A stretch of 64,000 bases of DNA, taken from assembly GCA_037043455.1 (NCBI GenBank), contig JAWPHD010011270.1:21462-85461 (forward strand), given 5' to 3'. The translations under genes and the position numbers were made by a program. This document shows positions 54,771 to 64,000 of this stretch, piece after piece (the stretch's first letter is position 1; every line of letters begins with the position of its first letter). This stretch comes from Cyrtodaria siliqua. Its lineage: Eukaryota > Mollusca > Bivalvia > Adapedonta > Hiatellidae. Under the pieces are notes generated by a model. That model was not told the origin of the DNA. It was given only the letters and a program-made list of their open reading frames with translations, and searched no databases.

Positions 54771-55388
54771 TACTGAAACCCCGACAAAGGGAGGTAGGTG
54801 CATGAGCTTTCGTCCCTCGGGTTTTCTGGTCGTATCCTAGATTGGTTTTCTTGCTGTGGTTGTTCAGTACAATTCTGGATAATTCCTGAAATGTTTCTTA
54901 TTTTGTATTTTATATAGCTTTACAACAACATCTTAGTGTTTCTTTTGTTAGTTTCTGTAGATGTGGACTTTATTGCTAGAGACGTTTGGACGCTGTGGTT
55001 TCTATAGGACCCTATATCTCATGTTTGCTACATTGCTTGACATCACTTTCTGTTTCTTACAAGTTAAACATAAGAAATGAACATGTAATTAACTTGAAAA
55101 TACGTTATTTTTTTAATTTCTCAAAGTCTCGCCAAAATTGCCACATTACTTGTCATTTTTACCCAGATCTTGATTCTGAAGATCATACCTTAGCTAAGAA
55201 ATCAGAAGCAGGCCGGGTGACCGAGACAAATCCGAGTAGCATAGAGTAAAGAAGAAATGAGAAGCAGACCGGATGACCGAGGCTAGTGTAAACTAAACTA
55301 TTCCGTTGTAAAATGTATTTAATTAAAACATTACGTTAACTCGATTTCTTTTAACTTGTTTCAGATTTTAAATCGACATCTTTATAGC
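54771..55388. other. Intron sequence, no feature seen
   Basis: Short direct repeat of AGAAGCAG-CCGG-TGACCGAG around 55205 and 55261. No gene recognised. Confidence 0.4.
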
Positions 55389-55390
55389 TA

Positions 55391-58300
55391 GTGTGATTTT
55401 AGTAGCACTACCAAAAGGCTTTCAAAAAACGCTTTGCCATCGTGTCTATGTGATTGATCTGCCCGCCGGCAACATTCGTTATCCGACGACCAGACGTGTT
55501 TTTGACTACTTTCGAACTTTCAATCATACAGCAGTAGAACCAAAATTGTGATAAACGGTTTCGAATGGTGTGATTTTAGCAGCACTACCAAAAGGCTTTG
55601 AAATAACGCTGCGCCAGCGTGTCTATGATGTTGATTTACCCGCCGTCAACACTCGTTATCCGACGACCAGACGTGTTTTTTACTACTTACTAACTTTCAA
55701 TCATACGTACAGCAGTAGAACAAAAATTGTGATGAACGGTCTAAAATGGTGTGATTTTAGTAGCACTACCAAAATGCTTTAAAAAAAACTGTCGCAGCGT
55801 GTCTATGTAGTTGATCTGCCCGCCGGCAACACTCGTTATCCGATGACCAGACGTGTTTTTGACTACTTTCGAACTTTCAATCATACAGCAGTAGAACCAA
55901 AATTGTGATAAACGGTCTCAAATGGTGTGATTTTAGTAGCATTACCAAAATACTTTTAAAAAGCGCTGCGCCAGCGTGTTTATGTGGTTGATCTGCCCGC
56001 CGGCAACACCCGTTATCCGTCGACCAGACGTGTTTATGACTACTTTCGAACTTTCAATCATACACCAGTAGAACAAAATTGTGATGAACGGTCTCAAATG
56101 GTGTGATTTTTGTAGCACTACCAAAAGGCTTTTAAAAAATGATGCGCCAGCGTGTCTATGTGGTTGATCTGCCCGCCGGCAACACCCGAAACCCGACAAA
56201 ACGCCATTTCGAGTCTATTTCATGCAAACTTCAGTAACACAGCAGTAGAACTAAAACGTTGATAAAGAATTTCAAAAAGGTTGATTTTAGTAGGTCGGCC
56301 ACCTTGCTTTAAAAAATCGCTGAGACCATGTATCTATGAGTTTAATTTTTCCGCCGGCAACACCCGTAATCGGACAGAAAACGCACGTTCAAATGTACCG
56401 CTGTACAAACTTCAGTACTACAGCAGTAGAACAAAAACTGCGATAAACAATCTCAAGTGGGGTGGTATTACTAGGCTTTAATATCCAGTGAGACTGCATG
56501 TTTGTGATGTTGATCTGCCCGCCGGTAACAGGCGTTATCCGACGACCAGACGTGTTTTTGACTACTTTCGAACTTTCAATCATACAGCAGTAGAACCAAA
56601 ATTGTGATAAACGGTGTGATTTTAGTAGCACTACCAAAAGGCTTAAAAAGACGCTTCGCCAGCGTGTCTATGATGTTGATCTGCCCGCCGGCAATACTCG
56701 TTATACGACGACCAGACGTGTTTTTGACTACTTTTGAACTTTCAATCATACAGCAGTAGAACAAAAATTGTGATAAACGGTCTCAAATGGTGTGATTTCA
56801 GTAGCACTACCAAATGGCTGTAATAAAACGCTTCGCCAGCTTGTCTATGATGTTGATCTGCCCGCCGGCAACACTCGTTATCCGACGACCAGACGCGTTT
56901 TTTACTTCTTTCGAACTTTCAATCATACAGCAGTAGAACCAAAATTGTGATAAACGGTCTAAAATGGTATGATTTTAGTAGCACTACCAAAATACTTTTG
57001 AAAAGCGCTGCGCCAGCGTGTCTATGATGTTGATCTGCCCGCCGGCAACACCCGTTATCCGTCGACCAGACGTGTTTATGACTACTTTCGAACTTTCAAT
57101 CATATACCAGTAGAACCAAAATTGTGATGAACGGTCTCAAATGGTGTGATTTTAGTAGCACTACCAAAATGCTTAAAAAGACGCTGCGCCAGCTTGTCTA
57201 TGATGTTGATCTGCCCGCCGACAATACTCGTTATACGACGACCAGACGTGTTTTTGACTTCTTTTGAACTTTCAATCATACAGCAGTAGAACAAAAATTG
57301 TGATAAACGGTTTCAAATGGTGTGATTTTAGTAGCACTACCAAAAGGCTGTAACAAAACGCTTCGCCAGCGTGTCTATGATGTTGATCTGCCCGCCGGCA
57401 ACACACGTTATCCGACGACCAGACGCGTTTTTTACTTCTTTCGAACTTTCAATCATACAGCAGTAGAACCAAAATTGTGATGAACGGTCTAAAATGGTGT
57501 GATTTTAGTAGCACTACCAAAATGCTTTAAAAAACGCTGTGCTAGCGTGTCTATGTAGTTGATCTGCCCGCCGGCAACACTCGTTATCCGACGACCAGAC
57601 GTATTTTTGACTTCTTTCAAACTTTCAATCATACAGCAGTAGAACCAAAATTGTGATAAACGGTCTCAAATGGTGTGATTTTAGTAGCACTACCAAAATA
57701 CTTTTAAAAAGCGCTGCACCAGCGTGTCTATGTGGTTGATCTGCCCGCCGGCAACACCCGTTATCCGTCGACCAGACGTGTTTATGACTACTTTCGAACT
57801 TTCAATCATACACCAGTAGAACCAAATTTGTGATGAACGGTCTCAAATGGTGTGATGTTAGTAGCAGTACCAAAAGGCTTTAAAAAAATGCTGCGCCACC
57901 GTGTCTATGTGGTTGATCTGCCCGCCGGCAACACCTGAAACACGACAAAACGCTATTTCGAGTCTATTTCAGTGCAAACTTCAGTAACACAGCAGTAGAA
58001 CTAAAACGTTGATAAAGAATTTCAAATAGGTCGACTTAAGTAGGTCGGCCACCTTGCTTTAAAACATCGCTGAGACCACGTATCTATGAGTTTGATTTTT
58101 CCGCCGGCAACAGCAGTAATCGGACAGAAAACGCACGTTCAAATGTACCGCTGTGCAAACTTCAGTACTACAGCAGTATAACAAAAACTGCGATAAACAA
58201 TCCCAAGTGGGGTGGTATTACTAGGCTTTAATATCCAGTGAGACTGCATGTTTATGAAGTTGACCTGCCCGCCGGTAACACTCGTTATCCGACGACCAGA

Positions 58301-60950
58301 CGTGTTTTTGACTACTTTCGAACTTTCAATCATACAGCAGTAGAACCAAAATTGTGATAAACGGTCTCAAATGGTGTGATTTTAGTAGCACTACCAAAAT
58401 ACTTTTAAAAAGCGCTGCGCCAGCGTGTCTATGTGGTTGATCTGCCCGCCGGCAACACCCGTTATCCGTCGACCAGACGTGTTTATGATTACTTTCGAAC
58501 TTTCAATCATACACCAGTAGAACCAAATTTGTGATGAACGGTCTCAAATGGTGTGATGTTAGTTGCAGTACCAAAAGGCTTTAAAAAAATGCTGCGCCAC
58601 CGTGTCTATGTGGTTGATCTGCCCGCCGGCAACACCCGAAACACGACAAAACGCTATTTCGAGTCTATTTCAGTGCAAACTTCAGTAACACAGCAGTAGA
58701 ACTAAAACGTTGATAAAGAATTTCAAATAGGTCGACTTAAGTAGGTCGGCCACCTTGCTTTAAAACATCGCTGAGACCACGTATCTATGAGTTTGATTTT
58801 TCCGCCGGCAACACCCGTAATCGGACAGAAAACGCACGTTCAAATGTACCGCTGTGCAAACTTCAGTACTACAGCAGTAGAACGAAAACTGCGATAAACA
58901 ATCTCAAGTGGGGTGTCATTGGTATTACTAGGCTTTAATATCCAGTGAGACTGCATGTTTATGAAGTTGATCTGCCCGCCGGTAACACTCGTTATCCGAC
59001 GACCAGACGTGTTTTTGACTACTTTCGAACTTTCAATCATACAGCAGTAGAACCAAAATTGTGATAAACGGTCTCAAATGGTGTGATTTTAGTAGCACTA
59101 CCAAAAGGCTTAACAAGACGCTGCGCCAGCGTGTCTATGATGTTGATCTACTCGCCGGCAATACTCGTTATACGACGACCAGACGTGTTTTTGACTACTT
59201 TTGAACTTTCAATCATACAGCAGTAGAACAACAATTGTGATAAACGGTATCAAATGGTGTGATTTTAGTAGCACTACCAAAAGGCTGTAACAAAACGCTT
59301 CGCCAGCGTGTCTATGATGTTGATCTGCCCGCTGGCAACACTCGTTATCCGACGACCAGACGCGTTTTTTACTTCTTTCGAACTTTAAATCATACAGCAG
59401 TAGAACCAAAATTGTGATAAACGGTCTAAAATGGTGTGATTTTAGTAGCACTACCAAAATGTTTTAAACGCTGTGCCAGCGTGTCTATGTAGTTGATCTG
59501 CCCGCCGGCAACACTTGTTATCCGACGACCAGACGTATTTTTTACTACTTTCAAACTTTCAATCATATAGCAGTAGAACCAAAATTGTGATAAACGGTCT
59601 CAAATGGTGTGATTTTAGTAGCACTACCAAAAGACTTTTAAAAAGCGCTGCGCCAGCGTGTCTATGTGGTTGATCTGCCCACCGGCAACATCCGTTATCC
59701 GTCGACCAGACGTGTTTATGACTACTTTTGAACTTTCAATCATATACCAGTAGAACCAAAATTGTGATGAACGGTCTCAAATGGTGTGATGTTAGTAGCA
59801 CTACCAAAAGGCTTTTAAAAAATGCTGCGCCACCGTGTCTATGTGGATGATCTGCCGACCGGCAACACCCGAAACCCGACAAAACGCTATTTCGAGTATA
59901 TTGCAGTGCAAACTACAGTAACACAGCAGTAGAACTAAAACGTTGATAAAGAATTTCAAATAGGTCGACTTTAGTAGGTCGGCCACCTTGCTTTAAAACA
60001 TCGCTGAGACCACGTATCTATGAGTTTGATTTTTCCGCCGGCAACACCCGTAATCGGACAGAAAACGCACGTTCAAATGTACCGCTGTGCAAACTTCATT
60101 ACTACAGCAGTATAACAAAAACTGCGATAAACAATCTCAAGTGGGGTGGTATTACTAGGCTTTAATATCCAGTGAGACTGCATGTTTATGAAGTTGATCT
60201 GCCCGCCGGTAACACTCGTTATCCGACGACCAGACGTGTTTTTGACTACTTTCGAACTTTCAATCATACAGCAGTAGAACCAAAATTGTGATAAACGGTC
60301 TCAAATGGTGTGATTTTAGTAGCACTACCAAAAGGCTTAAAAAGACGTTGCGCCAGCGTGTCTATGATGTTGATCTGCTCGCCGGCAATACTCGTTATAC
60401 GACGACCAGACGTGTTTTTGACTACTTTCGAACTTTCAATCATACACCAGTAGAACCAAAATTGTGATGAACGGTCTCAAATGGTGTGATTTTAGTAGCA
60501 CTACCAAAAGGCTTTTTAAAAAACGCTGCACCAGCGTGTCTATGTGGTTGATCTACCCGCCGGCAACACCCGAAACCCGACAAAAACGCCATTTCGAGTC
60601 TATTTCAGTTCAAACTTCAGTAACACAGCAGTAGAACTAAAACGTTGATAAAAAAATTCAAATAGGTTGATTTTAGTAAGTCGGCCAAATCGCTGAGACC
60701 ACGTATCTATGAGTTTGATTTTTCCGCCGGCAACACCGTAATGGGACAGAAAACGCACATTCAAATGTACCGCTGTACAGACTTCAGTACTACAGCAGTA
60801 AAACAAAAACTGCGATAAACAATATGAAGTTGGCTGGTATTACTAGGCTGGCCATCATGCTTTTAATATCCAGTGAGACTGCATGTCTATGATGTTGATC
60901 TGCCCACCGGCAACACTCGTTATCCGACAACAATATCTATTTGTGTTTAA
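55391..60950. repeat. Satellite of ~178 bp units with higher-order structure, ~32 units
   Basis: Four unit types occur. A: TGTGATTTTAGTAGCACTAC ... CGCCAGCGTGTCTATG ... GATCTGCCCGCCGGCAACAC ... CCAGACGTGTTTTTGACTAC ... TTCAATCATACAGCAGTAGA. D: starts like A and ends like B (CAAACTTCAGTAACACAGCA). B: TAGTAGGTCGGCCACCTTGC. C: a short unit of about 150-165 bases, GGTATTACTAGGCTTTAATA. D-B-C always occur together, at about 56103, 57852, 58552, 59787 and 60488, separated by variable runs of A (n = 7, 1, 4, 1). Short frames through the units on either strand are not conserved and are artefacts. Confidence 0.92.
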
Positions 60951-60984
60951 CAAGTTTCAACTGTAACGGTTGAGAACGAAATGC

Positions 60985-61985
60985 GATGATGGTTAGAAAT
61001 GAAAAGTAGAAACAACAATAGATGTTGATGGTAGTGCTTCTACTGCTCTACTGCATCTACTGCTAGAAGTATATAGTTCTACTGCTACTGATACTACTTG
61101 AAGTATTTACTGCTACTGCTCCTACTGCTAGCAGTAACTATAAAGTCACAGCATTAACGGTAGGGAAACAGATATAATATTATATACTTGATATTGGCGA
61201 AACGGTTGTGTTATAAAACAAGATGGTTGAAAATTGAACTTATATTCGTGCAATGAGTATATCTATTGAGATGGTGCTCTACTAACTATTGCTACTGCTG
61301 GCAGTAGCTACTGCTGGCAGTAGTTAGCAGTAGCAGTAGCAATAGCAGTAACAAAACATGTGATGGTTGCGAAAGGGGTTGTCTGTTAAACATGATGGTG
61401 GGGAAGTAGAAACAACATACTTGCGCAAAGAAAACACATATTATGACTATTGACTCTACTGCTGCTACTGATGGCAGTAGCTACTGCTACTGCTGCTACT
61501 GCTGGCAGTCCAGCAGTAGTTAGTAGCAGCAGTAGCAATAGCAAACAAACTTTGATGGTTGCGAAAGGGGTTGTCTGTTAAACATGATGATGGCAAAGTA
61601 GAAACAACATACTTGCGCAAAGAAAACATATCGTCATAATTACGATGACTATTGACTCTACTGCTGCTACTGCTGGCAGTAGCTACTGCTGCTACTGCTG
61701 GCAGTAGTTAGCAGTAGCAGTAAAAAACATATGATTGTTGCGAAAGGGGTTGTCTGCTAAACATGATGGTGGGAAAGAGGAAACAACATACTGCGCAAAG
61801 AAAGCAATTGCGATGGATATACCTATTGAGATGGTGCTCTACTGCTGACAGTAGCTACTGCTACTGCTGCTACTACTGGCAGTAGCTACAGCTACTGGCA
61901 GTAGCTACAGCTACTGCTGGCAGTAACTACTGCTATTACTGCTACTGCTGGTAGTAGCAGCAGTAGCAGTAGCAGTAGATCATAA
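60985..61985. repeat. CTG/CAG-rich palindromic modules, ~180-190 bp
   Basis: Five modules. Each joins a spacer (AAACATGATGGTGG, AAAGTAGAAACAACATAC, TTGCGCAAAGAAA) to a block of CTACTG repeats facing CAGTAG repeats, for example CTACTGCTGGCAGTAGCTAC. Spacer landmarks GCGAAAGGGGTTGTCTG are at 61370, 61561 and 61739. The blocks can fold into long hairpins. Confidence 0.85.
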
Positions 61986-61989
61986 CAAC

Positions 61990-62210
61990 TAGAGTTATTT
62001 TAAATTGAGAAATTCAATATAACCCAACAAGACGAGGCACGAATAAGCTTCAATAGAAAATGACATTATTGTCGCTTGAGAGAAGCGAATTAGTCGATAA
62101 TTGATTTCGCTTTATGTGAGTGATTCTCATAGGGGCGCACTCTCAGTGGAGTGCACGTGGTGTTTAGAACGCCAGTTTTTTGCCATTCAGTGTTGGATGA
62201 CTGACCAGTT
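61990..62210. other. No feature seen
   Basis: Single-copy-looking DNA between the palindromic array and the foldback element. Confidence 0.4.
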
Positions 62211-62211
62211 A

Positions 62212-63071
62212 AGGACTATTGGTCAGCCATCTTTGAAAAAATAATCCAAAATGGATGGGGTATGATTAATTGAAATTTTCATCCAAATGCATATTATAAG
62301 CATGAACATTGTCAACGATATAATAGATGACATTAATGCAACACTATTGATGTGAACATAATATCAGAAACAATATTTATTTGGCAGAAATAGTGCCCTT
62401 TATATTCGAAAAGTTTAATGCAATTTTACTCTTAAGATATTTTTTTTTTATGTTAAATAAATTTGTCCATAGAATTGTCCATTTATCTAATAATGGCACA
62501 CGAGACATCATTTCTGAATTAAATACGGCATGTTATCACATCATCCAAATTTCAAAGTCAATCATTGTAAAAATAACAAGCTATTCTTTCAATGGCATGT
62601 ACTTTCAAAATAATCTCAATATAGTATGGTGGCACTGACGGGTTTTAATTGTCAAACTATTATAAATGGCAACTATATTTTTGGATGTATTAAACACAAT
62701 TGATTGACTGTTGTGAATAGAACATGGCAACACAAGAGTAATTTATTATTATATTCCTATAAAAACAGCACAAACTAAATAATAATATATGAATACGATC
62801 AAATTACCTGTTTATCCGAATGTTTCACCATACAGCATGTTTCAATTTACAATTGTCATGGGTATCATGTGCGTGTGTTGAAGGCACATGGCGTATAAAG
62901 AAAATCTTCATTTTTAACAATGGTGTACTTCGATTTTTGGATGATGTGATAACATGGCTTACTTTATTTAAAAATGATGTCTCGTATAATATGCATTTGG
63001 ATGAAAATTTCAATTAACCATACCCCATCCATTTTGGATTTTTTTTTCAAAGATTGCTGACCAATAGTCCT
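62212..63071. mobile_element. Foldback element, 860 bp, with ~85 bp inverted ends
   Basis: AGGACTATTGGTCAGCCATC and its near-complement ending at 63071 open inverted repeats that run through ATCCAAAATGGATGGGGTAT and AAATTTTCATCCAAATGCAT-type sequence. A second, inner inverted pair (ACGAGACATCATTT near 62509 and its complement near 62975) lies within. TTAA (left) and TCAA (right) flank the ends. Frames at 62381-62638 and 62820-63017 belong to the element and show no transposase motif. The right end is 225 bases before exon 3 of gene 2. Confidence 0.72.
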
Positions 63072-63295
63072 CAACACGTTCAACTTTTAGATTGGGTGGT
63101 ATTATGTTACACAGCGAGAGAACTATCAGCGGACACGCTAGTTCACATGGAAAAGAAAACATTATAGATAAGTATTGCTAATTTACAAACGGTATTTATA
63201 GGATCAGTAGTTTAGCTGGCACAGGTGTAAATATTTAATTATTTATTTGTTTTCTACACGATTGATTAGTCGTACATGTCTTTTCATTACTTCAG

Positions 63296-63582
63296 GTTTC
63301 AATATTTACTCAGAAAATGATAATAACAAGGAAGAAATATTGTTCATGGTTGCTATGAATTATTGTAAAATGTTTACAACAAAATTTTATTTTTGTATTC
63401 TGTCACACGTTAGCTTGCACGCGAACGTCATGCATGGTTGTGTAAATGCGGTACATTGTATCACCAATGCAAGTATTCAGCTATTTATAATAGAGCTGGT
63501 ACAGTGTGACTGTGGTGTGTATAAAGTGAAGTGTCTACGGCATTGTAATCAAAATGATGACGAGTGTTTGATTGCTAGATAA
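63296..63582 (+). CDS. Gene 2 exon 3: cysteine-rich C-terminal part
   Basis: The acceptor CTTTTCATTACTTCAG ends at 63295. Entered in phase 1, the split codon T/GT gives Cys and the frame stays open for 94 more residues to a TAA at 63580-63582. It runs FNIYSENDNNKEEILFM ... HGCVNAVHC ... QCDCGVYKVKCLRHC and NQNDDECLIAR. With exons 1 and 2 the total is 125 residues, complete, with a signal peptide. The last 25 residues hold five cysteines, which suggests a small disulfide-bonded secreted domain, but I recognise no family. The joining intron is 24.6 kb. Doubt remains: an internal acceptor (GTACAG at 63511) or an unseen exon could replace part of this exon. Confidence 0.45.
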
Positions 63583-63589
63583 ATGTATA

Positions 63590-64000
63590 TCGATAATTTT
63601 CAGAAATCCGTGATGAGATGATCGGTGCACAGTTTGTGAAATAGTAATGTCCTCGACAGATGATAGGTTAGAATCTGACACGGTTGCAGAGATTCTGGGT
63701 TTGTGTTTCCGTTTGAGGAACGATTAAAGAAAAAGACGAATTCAAAAGATATGTATTTACAGTTTGGTAATGAAAGAGAGGTTGTGCTCCTCAGTCCCCC
63801 GATACATGCAGGTTGAGTGAAGCTAAGATTGGTTTCCACAGTTAAGCGTTTTACTTTTGTTTTCACTGAAAACAAAGATACCTCAGTCTTATTATGTTTT
63901 AATGAATGAGGGCGGTCTTTCTTAGTAAGGCCCGGTCACAACCCACCGTGCGTGTTTTTAGTCCGTACGTTTTTTGGGGAGGCCACGGCCGCCACGTTTT
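63590..64000. other. 3' flank of gene 2; no clear feature
   Basis: I see no AATAAA close to the stop codon. The final 75 bases (from GGCCCGGTCACAACCCACCG) read like the border of a further dispersed repeat cut by the window edge. Confidence 0.3.

Noticed and set aside
55570..60806. Many short frames on both strands within the 178 bp satellite (for example QRVYDVDLPA and SSKVVKNTSGRRIT)
   Set aside because: Units carry frame-breaking indels relative to each other, and changes do not favour third positions. They are repeat by-products.

Overview
This is a stretch of animal nuclear genome. It is AT-rich, genes are split into small exons by kilobase-scale introns, and repeats cover most of the window. 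The dispersed families (V-type tRNA SINEs, hairpin-ended elements built from internal tandem repeats, TTAA MITEs, mariner, several LINEs) and the low gene density are what I associate with bivalve molluscs. That assignment rests on impression; no marker gene fixes the species. No bacterial operon, CRISPR array or phage is present.

Two plus-strand genes can be rebuilt from splice sites, reading phase and protein pattern. Gene 1 covers 1394-23634 and its 5' end lies outside the window. It encodes at least two tandem Ly6/uPAR (LU, three-finger) domains. Each domain is split over three exons: 1394-1479, 6087-6158 and 9239-9341 for domain 1; 19122-19222, 20436-20498 and 20805-20946 for domain 2. 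Intron phases run 1-0-0-1-0-0-1. The final exon (23630 on) adds two coding bases and the stop codon, and an AATAAA follows at 23893. Gene 2 covers 32685-63582 and looks complete at 125 residues. Exon 1 (32685-32711) and exon 2 (38654-38717) together make a clear signal peptide. Exon 3 (63296-63582) encodes a cysteine-rich tail. Its second intron is 24.6 kb and holds two large satellite arrays. Both products look secreted or cell-surface and cysteine-rich; the sequence does not show whether they work together.

The rest is mobile or repetitive DNA. 1-9.7 kb: SINE, a TTAA-flanked element with a hairpin-ended repeat inside it, LINE fragments. 9.7-17.6 kb: a 2.2 kb hairpin-ended element, polyG/T-rich inverted modules, minisatellites, a hAT-like and a Harbinger-like MITE. 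21-25 kb: foldback and a short-TIR MITE. 26.2-27.6 kb: a mariner with one nonsense codon and one frameshift. 28-33 kb: LINE, integrase pseudogene, tRNA-derived SINEs. 35-45 kb: more minisatellites, hairpin-ended elements and MITEs, one carrying a tRNA-like unit. 45.1-51.3 kb: a 28 bp array and then a 5.6 kb array of a 20 bp unit. 53.7-54.8 kb: a pogo-like fragment cut by a SINE, then a LINE fragment. 55.4-61.0 kb: a satellite of about 178 bp with higher-order structure, followed by a CTG/CAG-rich palindromic array to 62 kb and a foldback element just before the last exon of gene 2.
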